Shown: piece after piece, positions 51,356 through 60,618 of the stretch
Position numbering within the stretch: the first letter of the stretch is position 1
Layout of the letters: each line of letters begins with the position of its first letter
Source: Pseudobutyrivibrio ruminis HUN009
GTDB taxonomy: Bacteria; Bacillota; Clostridia; Lachnospirales; Lachnospiraceae
Length of the DNA: 64,000 bases
Reading direction: 5' to 3'
Assembly (NCBI RefSeq): GCF_000703005.1
Contig: NZ_JNLH01000001.1
Coordinates: forward strand, 461,501-525,500
Position numbers and translations under genes: made by a program
Notes under the pieces: generated by a model
The model's input: only the letters and a program-made list of their open reading frames with translations
The model's database searches: none
What the model was told of the DNA's origin: nothing

Positions 51356-53299
51356 CTATCTCCAAATTTCAATATCACAATTGAAATAGTGCGAAGGCTT
51401 TCTTATCGAATAAGGTGGATAATTCATAATAGATGCAAGTCCACCATAGTGCATCGCTGTAAATAATCCATCTGGATCTTTTGGTATCTTAACATCTATT
51501 CCGTGAAGCATACCATGTCCACCTTCTTCAAAGAACTCCTTTTTAAAAGTTCTTTCGATGCAAACAATCGCACATGCATTCATAAAGTACGAATCACACT
51601 TCTTATTCCAATTTGCACTTTGACTGAAGCATTCGTACATCCATATCAAAAATGGTAGTGGTAAAATACTTCCTATAGCATGTAATGTCTTCATAAGCAT
51701 CAGTACGTCTTTAGAGACATATCCTTCGTATTCACTATAATCCTTAACACCTCTGTGTCCCATACAAAGATTATAGATTCCCTTCATACATCCCATACAG
51801 AATGCATGAACCTTTGGATTTGGATGAGCATTGTCCATTACATATATATCTAAGAACATTCTATCCGCAACGTCTGCAGTCGCTTTTCCTTGTACCTTTT
51901 TGAAGACCTTTGTTGGTAACTTGGATTTAAGATAGAATAGTCTAGGCATACAATCTAAGAACGCACCTCCGCCATAATCTTTATAATCTAAAAATTTGAA
52001 TGTATCATTATCCCAGCGTTCTTTGGCTATTTTTTTCAACTTATTATAGTCTTCGCGAGGCATAGCAATATCGATATCATCATCCCATGGAACCATATCC
52101 TGGTGGCGTAACACACCTATCAATGACCCACAAATAATGTAGTAGTGAAGCCCATATTCATCACAAACAGACTTAAACTCCTCGACTAACTTATAAAGAA
52201 TATTGTGAGCCTTTACGATATAATCTTGCTCATCCTGCTCAACAACTCCAAAGTTTTCTAGAAGCGCTATTTCCTGACGATATACCATAGTTAAATAATG
52301 GAAATCACCATATTCATGTATAGTAGAAATAATGCTATCGTAATCTTTTGCACATATGATAACAACCGTGTTATCTACAACTTCCTCCCTTAGTTTTACA
52401 GGAGAATGTACTATTAAATCACCAAATGTATTTCCCCACAAATCTGGATTACTATCGATAGCATATGCTACAGGACAATCCGGATACTCTTGCATAAACT
52501 TTTGTGCATACAAACCTGTTCCAAATATAACTATTTTCTTTGTTGTAGTATGAATATTATCTATTCCAAGCTCTAATGGGTCGCCTGGCATTTTGCCTAA
52601 TCGTCCCTCAGGAACAGCACTTATAAACTCAACACCTTGCTCCATAAAGTATTTCTTATCAGATTCAAATTCTTTTCCATAAGCTGAGCCATATAGACAA
52701 GCATCAAATTGCAACTCTTTATGCATCTCTGGATATCGTAAATGTGAATAGTCCAAAGTAACTACATCATCTATCCAATCTCTAGATAATAAAGAATCTG
52801 TTAATATATTCGAATTATATCCTCTAGCCTCTGTATATAAGCGCCCCATAATCAAATCATCTGGAATTCCTAAAACAAATCGCTTACAAACTCTTGCAAA
52901 GTTCCTTATATATTCGAGCTGCTCATCTCCTTTATCATCCACTATTGCCATGGCATATCCCATCTCGTATAGTTTCTGAACTGGTTGATCAACTCTTAAT
53001 ACTCTAATGAATTCCTCAGCTATACCGATTTCTTTCAGTTGTTGTAGTATAACTTCATAGTCCTTGACAGCGATAATAATTCTGACCCTATCTACATTTA
53101 TTTTTGATAATACATTTGGGTTCTTAATCTCGCATCCAAAATAACTATTGCCCCACTTACCGGAATTATTATCAACCATAAAAATTGGTTTACGATACTT
53201 TCCGTATACTTCCATATAATACGAAGCATACCTCCCCGTTCCAAATAATACTATGTTTCTATTATCACTGTCTTCAAATATATTAAATAATTGCGACAT
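51356..53299 (-). CDS. LicD phosphotransferase with two Rossmann modules and a degenerate cytidylyltransferase
   Basis: 647 residues, four parts. Residues 10-95: Rossmann-like (VLFGTGRYASYYMEVYG). Residues about 108-245: a segment that aligns with the cytidylyltransferase domain of the 57.3-59.4 kb gene (GY...; WIDDVV; DACLYGS) but lacks its HxGH, reading KGDE. Residues 255-350: a second Rossmann-like copy (IVIFGTGLYAQKFM). Residues 375-640: LicD (GSLIGVLRH; WDDDIDIAMPREDYNKL). LicD proteins transfer phosphocholine or similar groups from a CDP donor to sugars. It is followed by rfbG and preceded by a second LicD gene. Confidence 0.87.
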   Translation of the reverse strand: MSQLFNIFEDSDNRNIVLFGTGRYASYYMEVYGKYRKPIFMVDNNSGKWGNSYFGCEIKNPNVLSKINVDRVRIIIAVKDYEVILQQLKEIGIAEEFIRVLRVDQPVQKLYEMGYAMAIVDDKGDEQLEYIRNFARVCKRFVLGIPDDLIMGRLYTEARGYNSNILTDSLLSRDWIDDVVTLDYSHLRYPEMHKELQFDACLYGSAYGKEFESDKKYFMEQGVEFISAVPEGRLGKMPGDPLELGIDNIHTTTKKIVIFGTGLYAQKFMQEYPDCPVAYAIDSNPDLWGNTFGDLIVHSPVKLREEVVDNTVVIICAKDYDSIISTIHEYGDFHYLTMVYRQEIALLENFGVVEQDEQDYIVKAHNILYKLVEEFKSVCDEYGLHYYIICGSLIGVLRHQDMVPWDDDIDIAMPREDYNKLKKIAKERWDNDTFKFLDYKDYGGGAFLDCMPRLFYLKSKLPTKVFKKVQGKATADVADRMFLDIYVMDNAHPNPKVHAFCMGCMKGIYNLCMGHRGVKDYSEYEGYVSKDVLMLMKTLHAIGSILPLPFLIWMYECFSQSANWNKKCDSYFMNACAIVCIERTFKKEFFEEGGHGMLHGIDVKIPKDPDGLFTAMHYGGLASIMNYPPYSIRKPSHYFNCDIEIWR

Positions 53300-53304
53300 T
53301 ATAA

Positions 53305-55212
53305 TTATTTACTCCTTTCAATCTCAGCCCAAATAGCAGACTGGTTCGCATGCAACATCCATTGTCTGTTGTACCAAAAAATGTAATAATCTTCAAAACC
53401 ATTATCTTTAAGAATGGATTCAGCTCGTCTAGAATCCCCCGAACAAATAACAGCTCTATATGATTCTCTAGGTACTTTTAATTTTTCAAATTCATCCCAA
53501 GAAAGCACCTGCATCCCCATTACAGATTCCATTTTTGATTCACCTGGCAATTGCACAAGGTATATAATATTTACTCGCGACTGATAATACTCTAGACAAC
53601 CTTTAAACACACTACCATCTCCGAATAGAATAATTGGTTCTGAAATAGTAGATGGATATTTTAGCCCTCCAAATCGCTTTTTATATACTTGGTATGGAAC
53701 ATTAACATCATAGAATCCATGCCGTTGCTTCCATTCATTGAAGCCAGGTTTCTCAAGGTAGCCTTCGCCATAAGTACTTATCAAAACATTGTTCCAACCT
53801 GCAGGAACATCTAATAATTGCCCCTCATAATTAAGACTGAATGTCTTTTTGAAATCCTTTTTATTGAAATACTTAGCTATATCTAACCTACCATTGTAGT
53901 GGCAATATATAGCATACTTGCCAGATTCATGCTGCCCTTCCTCCATTTTTTCGTAAAGCCTGTCCACAAGCTTTTTCTTATCGAACAGCTTTCCAACATA
54001 TTTATAGGCTTTCCATTTCAACATTGGCATATCTCGAAACTGCCTAAAATAACCATATGATTTAGCAAACAAAAGCCTTTGTAAAAATCTAATGCTTCTT
54101 TTCTTTCTTTTTTCCTTAAAGCTATTAGAATAAACAGTGTCCAACGGGAAAATATCTATTCCAATGCCTTCACATATATCTACAAACTCATTTTGAGGAT
54201 TGATTGCGGTGGTTGATTTATTACGTAGTTTTAGATAACCGCCATAAAAACAGTTTTCATTATAAGGAGTCTGTAAGAAATAGTCTCCAGTAAACTCCTC
54301 CTGAAGCTCAATAAGCTTGTTATAATCTGCTCTTGGCATCGCAACATCCACATCATCATCTCCCGGAATAAAGCCGCCGTCTCTCATAGCGCCTAACAAA
54401 GTTCCATATATAGGATACAGTTGTAGTGAATTTGCTTCGCAAACACGCTTCAGCTCCGCCAATAAATCAATTTCTACTTTCTTTACATCTTCTATTAAGT
54501 TTGTATCTTGGTCTATAACTTCTGGCCCACCAATAGGAAGATAATTCTTTCTAACCCAAGAACAGTCCACAAGTTCATTTCGATTACTTTCAACAATAGT
54601 AGCAGGAATCTCAAACTTTTCAAATGGTTGATAACATACTTCAATAAAGATAAATCCTAAGCTAGCATAATCAATTTCGTTTTGATATTTAAAACCGTGA
54701 TTATACAAAATCCGCTCTAAGTCATATTCTTTCTCTCCCCTGGCAAGAACCAATATCATACAATCATCAGTAATTCTATCAGAAATCCCATCTATGTATG
54801 TGTCTACCACAAAGGAGTTTTGCCAATCATAATCGACAACATTGTCTAGACTAATAATAACAAAATCAAATTGTCTTTCAGGCAAGTCATTTGATGATGT
54901 GTAGACTGCAATATTATTCCTTGATTTATATCTTACTCTAATCGCATCCAAACAATCTTCAGTCTGAACTATAACATCTACATTTCCCGCCATTTCACTA
55001 GCTATGCCTGTTATAGCTCCATAGTTGTCACCTATTATTAATACATTATGATTTTTTGCAATTCTATACCATTCCAATGATTTTCTACGTATCGCAGATA
55101 GATTCCAAAATACATTTTCTCTAGATTCATATTCTAGATATTTATCATAATACTCTGTTTGATATGTTTTTATTATATTAAGTATATTTTTATCGACTTG
55201 TACTAAATTCAC
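53305..55212 (-). CDS. Methyltransferase-like/LicD/Rossmann fusion protein
   Basis: About 635 residues. I prefer the GTG at 55212, with GGGAG at spacing 7, over the ATG six bases earlier that is only one base from it. Residues about 50-190 look like a SAM-methyltransferase fold (VLIIGDNYGAITGIASEM), without clear catalytic proof. Residues about 245-520 are LicD (GTLLGAMRDGGFI; GDDDVDVAMPRADYNKL). Residues about 550-635 are a Rossmann-like module (PIILFGDGSVFKGCLEYY). A hairpin lies upstream. It probably transfers a CDP-linked alcohol phosphate to the glycan. Confidence 0.82.
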   Translation of the reverse strand: MNLVQVDKNILNIIKTYQTEYYDKYLEYESRENVFWNLSAIRRKSLEWYRIAKNHNVLIIGDNYGAITGIASEMAGNVDVIVQTEDCLDAIRVRYKSRNNIAVYTSSNDLPERQFDFVIISLDNVVDYDWQNSFVVDTYIDGISDRITDDCMILVLARGEKEYDLERILYNHGFKYQNEIDYASLGFIFIEVCYQPFEKFEIPATIVESNRNELVDCSWVRKNYLPIGGPEVIDQDTNLIEDVKKVEIDLLAELKRVCEANSLQLYPIYGTLLGAMRDGGFIPGDDDVDVAMPRADYNKLIELQEEFTGDYFLQTPYNENCFYGGYLKLRNKSTTAINPQNEFVDICEGIGIDIFPLDTVYSNSFKEKRKKRSIRFLQRLLFAKSYGYFRQFRDMPMLKWKAYKYVGKLFDKKKLVDRLYEKMEEGQHESGKYAIYCHYNGRLDIAKYFNKKDFKKTFSLNYEGQLLDVPAGWNNVLISTYGEGYLEKPGFNEWKQRHGFYDVNVPYQVYKKRFGGLKYPSTISEPIILFGDGSVFKGCLEYYQSRVNIIYLVQLPGESKMESVMGMQVLSWDEFEKLKVPRESYRAVICSGDSRRAESILKDNGFEDYYIFWYNRQWMLHANQSAIWAEIERSK

Positions 55213-55248
55213 TTTCATTCTCCCAATTAATATAATCAGCCCCAAAAG

Positions 55249-55287
55249 TAACTAAGGCAGCCTATACAGGCTGCCCATATTATAGCA
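55249..55287 (-). promoter_or_regulatory. Extended -10 box and hairpin before the second LicD gene
   Basis: TGCTATAAT (-10 at 55279-55284), then stem GGCAGCC/GGCTGCC (55269-55275, 55256-55262) and TTAGTTACTTTT. The T-tract is weaker than in the sister leaders. It shares GGCAG...CTGCC with the rfbG leader. Confidence 0.5.
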
Positions 55288-55321
55288 TAATCATTTTACT
55301 ATTGATATTTATATTCCACTC

Positions 55322-56053
55322 CTATAGTTGCTGACTAGCGTTATACTCTGCCAACACATCAGATGTTGGGCCAATTTTCATAAACTGCCCATCATTTATC
55401 CATAACACTCTATCACAGAATTTTTCAAGAGTATTGGTTGCGTGTGAAACTATCAATACAGTTCTGTCAGATTTTATTAATTCTTCCATTTTAGCAAATG
55501 ACTTTTGTCTGAAATGTTCATCACCCACCGATAGTACTTCATCAACCAGCATAATATCTGTATCCAATACAGCTGTCACTGAAAAAGATAACTTCGAATA
55601 CATACCAGAAGAATATGTTCTAACCGGCCTATCAATAAACTCACCAAGCTCCGAAAATTCTATTATTTCATCCATATGATCATTAATGTAATCTAAGGAA
55701 CAACCAAGTAACATTCCAGATTTTAATATATTTTCACGTCCTGTGTTGTTAGGATTAAATCCTATACCAATTGCCATAAGAGATACTCGATTCCCATGAG
55801 TATCTATAGTTCCTTCATCAGGTTGAAATATACCAGCAATCGAACGAAGCATAGTAGTCTTTCCTGACCCATTTCTACCGACAATCCCAATTACTTCACC
55901 TTTTTTTACTTCAAATGACACATCGTTTACAGCTCTAAAAATATTCGCCTTTTTTACTCCGTCTTTACGAAGGCTTTTCGCTAATGACATATGTGAAATA
56001 TCTCTATAATCAATACTCACATGATCTACTGTTAGTGCTATATTATCTTTCAT
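55322..56053 (-). CDS. Polysaccharide ABC exporter ATPase (TagH/Wzt type)
   Basis: 243 residues. Walker A GRNGSGKTTM, signature YSSGMYSKLSFS and Walker B IMLVDEVLSVGD are intact. The short C-terminus lacks the glycan-binding domain of the long Wzt proteins, like TagH/KpsT. It starts one base after the permease stop. It powers export of the lipid-linked glycan through the permease encoded upstream. Confidence 0.93.
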   Translation of the reverse strand: MKDNIALTVDHVSIDYRDISHMSLAKSLRKDGVKKANIFRAVNDVSFEVKKGEVIGIVGRNGSGKTTMLRSIAGIFQPDEGTIDTHGNRVSLMAIGIGFNPNNTGRENILKSGMLLGCSLDYINDHMDEIIEFSELGEFIDRPVRTYSSGMYSKLSFSVTAVLDTDIMLVDEVLSVGDEHFRQKSFAKMEELIKSDRTVLIVSHATNTLEKFCDRVLWINDGQFMKIGPTSDVLAEYNASQQL

Positions 56054-56054
56054 C

Positions 56055-57335
56055 TTATATTACCTTTACATAACCATTTTCATTTTTAAATACTATGTGA
56101 ATACCTATATATGAAATCAGCATGCTTAATATAATCCATATAATTATTAGCGGAACATTTGCTATAACTCCATACAATAGTGCATTTCGCATGCTATCAA
56201 TAAATACTGTGCACGGATTTATGCAAAGCATGACTCCATTTAAAGGAGTTGGCAACGCTGTGACTACATCAAAGAAAATACCCGTTAAAAACATAGCCAT
56301 CTGTAAGAGTATTCCAACCGCATAACTTAAATCATCAATAAATACACCATAATGAAGCAGAATCATTCCTGCACCAAATGCAAACAATATCATCAAAGTA
56401 TATGCCGGAATCACATATATAATACTAATTCTAATATGTACTTTAAAAATTCCCAGCATTATAACTAAAACTGCTACAGAAAATAACAACTTTATAAAAT
56501 TAAGTACCATATTAGTAAGCAACAAAACATATTTAGGAACATATATTTTTGTTACAATATCTCGATTTGCTCTTACACATTTAACACTATAATTAATTAT
56601 ATGATCAAAATACTTCCACATGAGAAGCGCTGAAAAAGTAAATGTTGCATAGTTCTGAATAGAATTTCCCATTACCTTTCCAAACACAATCACGTACACA
56701 AGCATATTAAAGAATGGTTCCAAAATCCACCATAATCTATTCAAATAAGAGTTTGCCACTTCCGCATTTAGGTCTGCTTTCGCAGCAAATATCATATATT
56801 GTTTGTATTTTTTCAAATCTGAAAAAAATCTACCTACCTCATTGATGGGTCCATGATTATCATTATTTGAAGGGTCCAGCTTTTCGTCCGCCGCATTAAT
56901 AATAATCCATAATAAAAGAGTGACACATAATGCAACGAGTGTAAATACTAATCTTTCCAATAGTGCTGACTTTGACAAAGAAAGCATTTTTTCTACTGTA
57001 GCACTATTAAATAATATATGATCTTCTCGTATTTCTGCATATTGAGGAATATTAGCTGCCACTATTTTATCTACCGCAATAGATCTAAAATATCTATGAA
57101 ACCTTATCTCACGAATATTCTTATCTTGTATATTATTGATTTCAAAAATCAATTCCGAATTCGATAATAATTCGTCATAACTATATGTTTTTTCATAAAA
57201 ATAATCATTTGTATCGACGACAATAGTTACATCTTGATTTCTAATCGGATAAATAGCAAATACCACAACGGAAGCAAGAAATACTATTATCAATACTCTC
57301 TTCAATATTCGAAAAATGCCTATATTTTTACCCAT
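56055..57335 (-). CDS. Polysaccharide ABC exporter permease with extra N-terminal domain (TagG/Wzm type)
   Basis: 426 residues, longer than the usual 260-280. The C-terminal 260 residues are the ABC-2 permease (NRLWWILEPFFNMLVYVIVFG; later NGVMLCINPCTVFIDSMRN). The N-terminal 160 residues have one helix (about 12-32), a soluble outer segment of about 90 residues and a second helix (about 125-148). The extra part is not in TagG or Wzm; it may bind the exported glycan. Partner ATPase follows directly. Confidence 0.85.
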   Translation of the reverse strand: MGKNIGIFRILKRVLIIVFLASVVVFAIYPIRNQDVTIVVDTNDYFYEKTYSYDELLSNSELIFEINNIQDKNIREIRFHRYFRSIAVDKIVAANIPQYAEIREDHILFNSATVEKMLSLSKSALLERLVFTLVALCVTLLLWIIINAADEKLDPSNNDNHGPINEVGRFFSDLKKYKQYMIFAAKADLNAEVANSYLNRLWWILEPFFNMLVYVIVFGKVMGNSIQNYATFTFSALLMWKYFDHIINYSVKCVRANRDIVTKIYVPKYVLLLTNMVLNFIKLLFSVAVLVIMLGIFKVHIRISIIYVIPAYTLMILFAFGAGMILLHYGVFIDDLSYAVGILLQMAMFLTGIFFDVVTALPTPLNGVMLCINPCTVFIDSMRNALLYGVIANVPLIIIWIILSMLISYIGIHIVFKNENGYVKVI

Positions 57336-57338
57336 CTT

Positions 57339-59414
57339 TTACAATAATCCTTTTTGAATTAATTCTTTTATTTTCGTTGAACTTGTTTGTTCAGTATATG
57401 ACAGAAATTCTAGATGCGAGCCATGCTCTTCTAACCATCGCTTTTGGTCGAGCCACCACGAATTATTTGCATAATCGCTTCCGCAAAACTGGACATCATA
57501 ATGGAATTTTCTATATGCATCGTCTATCCCACAATACTTATATGGTGTAATAAAAACTTCATCTACATATCTACATGATTTAACACATTCTACTCTTTCA
57601 TCTACTGGAATAAAAGGTTCTCTTTTTTTATGTTCTCTAACATATTCATCAGAAGTCACAGCTACAATTAAGTACTCGCATTGTTCCTTTGCGCGTCTAA
57701 ACATATTTATGTGTCCAATATGATATAAATCAAACACGCCTGACACATAACCAACTTTATATTTCTTCTTTACATTTTCTTGGCTAAATCTCATCGGAAT
57801 AGTACGCTCATATAAGTAATTTGCATCATACACTCCAATATTGCTTACCCCCATATCATAAAGCTGTTTTATTATTGATAAGCAATTTTTAACACAAACA
57901 ATAACCTTAAAATTATATGTTGGAGATTTTAAACTTTCTGGGGAATCAACTTTTACCCCATAAAAACTATGTCCATTTTTTTCCCCATTATTATCTATTA
58001 CAGAAATAATCTTATAATCATTTCTATAAAAGTTCATAAACTTATCAGCCCAAGCGCCAGTTCCCCAAACAACTATTTCTTTGTTTTCAATCCCATCAAA
58101 ACAGTGTTTTTTATATTCATCTATAATCTTCTCTTCTATACCATCTATATGTGAATCTTCGTTCATTTTGCTAAACATCCTTTGGTAATTTTCATTTATT
58201 TGCTGCGGAAATATTTGATGTTTTTTATTATACTCATATATTTCTTTTTCACGTAGTTGGTTAATAAATGAACTTGATATCGCAGATAACTCGTTAAGAC
58301 AATTTGACATATTATATTTCTCATATAGATATTCTCTACTTACCAAAGCCTCATTCTCATTTATGCCATCATAAATAATTACAATCGCTCTAAATACCAT
58401 AACATTCGCAGGCAAACACGGAATACAGTACTCCTGATCAAATATAATATACTTTTCACCGTCCCAAAAAGAATTAATTGGGACAAGATCTATAAATCCT
58501 TTTTTTAAAATTGGTCCCAGACTATTATTATCTACAACTTCAGATGATTCAATTATTACATTATAAAACTCATCAAAACGCTTTTTAAATAGCTCAGCAT
58601 CTGTCACTAACAAATTCATTAAATAATTATTTGCAAGTGAGTAATCTATATAGGGCATAGTCAGCATATCACCAATCAACTCCGTTGGTATAACAGAGAT
58701 ATTTCGCTTCTGCAAATAACTATGATTATCATATGTTTGTTTTAACGCTACTATACCCTCTATATTTGCAGCTTTCTTAATAACTCTATCTTTTGAAAGT
58801 ATAGTTATCATCGCTTTTTCACAGCTTCTATCTAATGATAATGTCACTGATTCAACATCTGCTATATTTTCACCATTTGTGCTTTCTATAAAATAAGAAT
58901 TTGCAAATACATCCAAAACGCCTTCTTGAGCAAACCCATCGCACAATTTTCCCTCTGATATATATATTTTTTTATTATCTTCGTATTTTGGTATATATCT
59001 ACATTCGAGTGATTCCTTTATATCTGTTCCAGCCGCAAAAATCAATTGTGGTTCTTTATAATTTGGAAATACCGAATAAAACTTATTATTATTAAATCCA
59101 TTTTGTTCTAGAATGTTTTCGATTTGAGATTTTTGAAATAATCCTTCTCTTCGAGATTCTCCGCAAAAAAATCTTGCACCGAGCAAATTATCTATTATTG
59201 TGATTAGGACGCCATCCTCAGTTAAATAATCTTTTGCTATCTCAATCTTATCAAGCGCATCATAAAGAACTACATAATCGTACTTTCCTATAGGCTTACC
59301 AGTATATACGATATCATTTAATGAATCAGGTGTATTTATTCCTAATATCCTTGAATTTTCTTTGAACGGATACCATAACAATATTCCTTTTTCCAACTGT
59401 TTCATATAATTCAT
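57339..59414 (-). CDS. Multi-domain protein ending in a cytidylyltransferase
   Basis: 691 residues. Residues 1-115 look like a reduced methyltransferase fold. The central part (about 130-430) is not recognised. Residues about 440-530 are a Rossmann-like module (EIVVWGTGAWADKFMNFY). Residues 548-688 are a cytidylyltransferase with GVFDLYHIGHINM (HxGH) and TSSTKI, the GlyCT/TagD pattern. It probably makes CDP-glycerol, CDP-choline or a similar donor for the two LicD enzymes. The start ATG has only a weak ribosome site. Located directly before the exporter genes in the same run. Confidence 0.83.
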   Translation of the reverse strand: MNYMKQLEKGILLWYPFKENSRILGINTPDSLNDIVYTGKPIGKYDYVVLYDALDKIEIAKDYLTEDGVLITIIDNLLGARFFCGESRREGLFQKSQIENILEQNGFNNNKFYSVFPNYKEPQLIFAAGTDIKESLECRYIPKYEDNKKIYISEGKLCDGFAQEGVLDVFANSYFIESTNGENIADVESVTLSLDRSCEKAMITILSKDRVIKKAANIEGIVALKQTYDNHSYLQKRNISVIPTELIGDMLTMPYIDYSLANNYLMNLLVTDAELFKKRFDEFYNVIIESSEVVDNNSLGPILKKGFIDLVPINSFWDGEKYIIFDQEYCIPCLPANVMVFRAIVIIYDGINENEALVSREYLYEKYNMSNCLNELSAISSSFINQLREKEIYEYNKKHQIFPQQINENYQRMFSKMNEDSHIDGIEEKIIDEYKKHCFDGIENKEIVVWGTGAWADKFMNFYRNDYKIISVIDNNGEKNGHSFYGVKVDSPESLKSPTYNFKVIVCVKNCLSIIKQLYDMGVSNIGVYDANYLYERTIPMRFSQENVKKKYKVGYVSGVFDLYHIGHINMFRRAKEQCEYLIVAVTSDEYVREHKKREPFIPVDERVECVKSCRYVDEVFITPYKYCGIDDAYRKFHYDVQFCGSDYANNSWWLDQKRWLEEHGSHLEFLSYTEQTSSTKIKELIQKGLL

Positions 59415-59445
59415 TAATTTCTCAGTCCAATCCTATATCGCACAA

Positions 59446-60594
59446 TCACAACACCAAATAATTTCTCATGTTCTTTTTCACAAAGACATTTACGATATTT
59501 TCATATCCAACAAGGCTGCTATTGATAACATATAATTTATCAATCTCAATATTTTCTACATTATAAGATAAATCTATCTCAACAATTCTTCCATTCAATG
59601 TATTATTAACTATAGAATGAATTATATTCTTTTCACTGTGAGAATACCCACTCGCCGTTATAATCTTGCCAAAGTCGCAAATAATATTAAATACTATATT
59701 CCAATTGGATTCATCCCAATATGTTTTTTCAAAACAACCTTCATAAAAATCTATAATTATATCCTCATGAACTTTTAGTAAAAACAATAACTTATCTTCT
59801 GTGTTTATTAATCTATTCAAAGTCCACGCAAAACTTTGCCATTTAGTTCTCATGCAAATCGGCAAAATATCCAACTTTTTATTTCTCATTACATACGATT
59901 TCATTTCGTTTGTTTCATTTAAAATATCAAATATCTTTTTGCTTGAATTACTAGACGAATTTTCATTTGTTTGTCTGTAGTTGATGAGGTAATCATTAAT
60001 AAGCAATACTCTACTAGCATTACACCAACACTTGAACATGAAAGAAGTGTCTTGATAAGACGCCCCGGGTGTAGCTAAAAATTTAATTTTATTTTCCACC
60101 AAAAACTCACGTTTAAAAACGGCACTCCATATTGCAGGCGCGCTCAGAAAAACGTTCCAATGTTCTGTTGGGCAAAACACTTCATTATATGTAACATCTT
60201 TGAAATTTTGAAATGGCTCAATTCTGTCTTCATATAAAAGATTGTAATTCGCTTTTACAATATCTAATTCTTTATTCTCTGCAATAGACAGCATTTCTTC
60301 CAAAACAGCGATATTAATTGTGTCATCGCTCTCAAGAATTGAAACATACTCTCCCTTAGCAATATCCAAACCACGATTTAACGAATCACCATATCCTGAA
60401 TTCATTTTATCCAAAATAATAAATCTCTCATCAGTTTTACAAAATGTATCGATAATATCTTTTGATGCATCGGTAGACCCATCGTTAATACATATAATTT
60501 CAACATCTTTATAAGAGATATTTTGAATGCTGCTTAAACACTCTTCCAAATATTTATCTACGTTATAAATAGGTATAAGTACTGATAGCTTCAT
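59446..60594 (-). CDS. Family 2 glycosyltransferase
   Basis: 382 residues. SVLIPIYNVDKYLEECL at the start, INDGSTDAS and LESDDTINI (DxD equivalent) define the GT2 core; the C-terminal half (about 240-382) is helical without assigned motif. GGGGG precedes the ATG. Composition is very AT-rich, like the rest of this locus. Donor and acceptor unknown; probably one of the chain-building transferases of the exporter-dependent glycan. Confidence 0.88.
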   Translation of the reverse strand: MKLSVLIPIYNVDKYLEECLSSIQNISYKDVEIICINDGSTDASKDIIDTFCKTDERFIILDKMNSGYGDSLNRGLDIAKGEYVSILESDDTINIAVLEEMLSIAENKELDIVKANYNLLYEDRIEPFQNFKDVTYNEVFCPTEHWNVFLSAPAIWSAVFKREFLVENKIKFLATPGASYQDTSFMFKCWCNASRVLLINDYLINYRQTNENSSSNSSKKIFDILNETNEMKSYVMRNKKLDILPICMRTKWQSFAWTLNRLINTEDKLLFLLKVHEDIIIDFYEGCFEKTYWDESNWNIVFNIICDFGKIITASGYSHSEKNIIHSIVNNTLNGRIVEIDLSYNVENIEIDKLYVINSSLVGYENIVNVFVKKNMRNYLVL

Positions 60595-60618
60595 CTATTC
60601 CCCCGTAATATTAAATTA

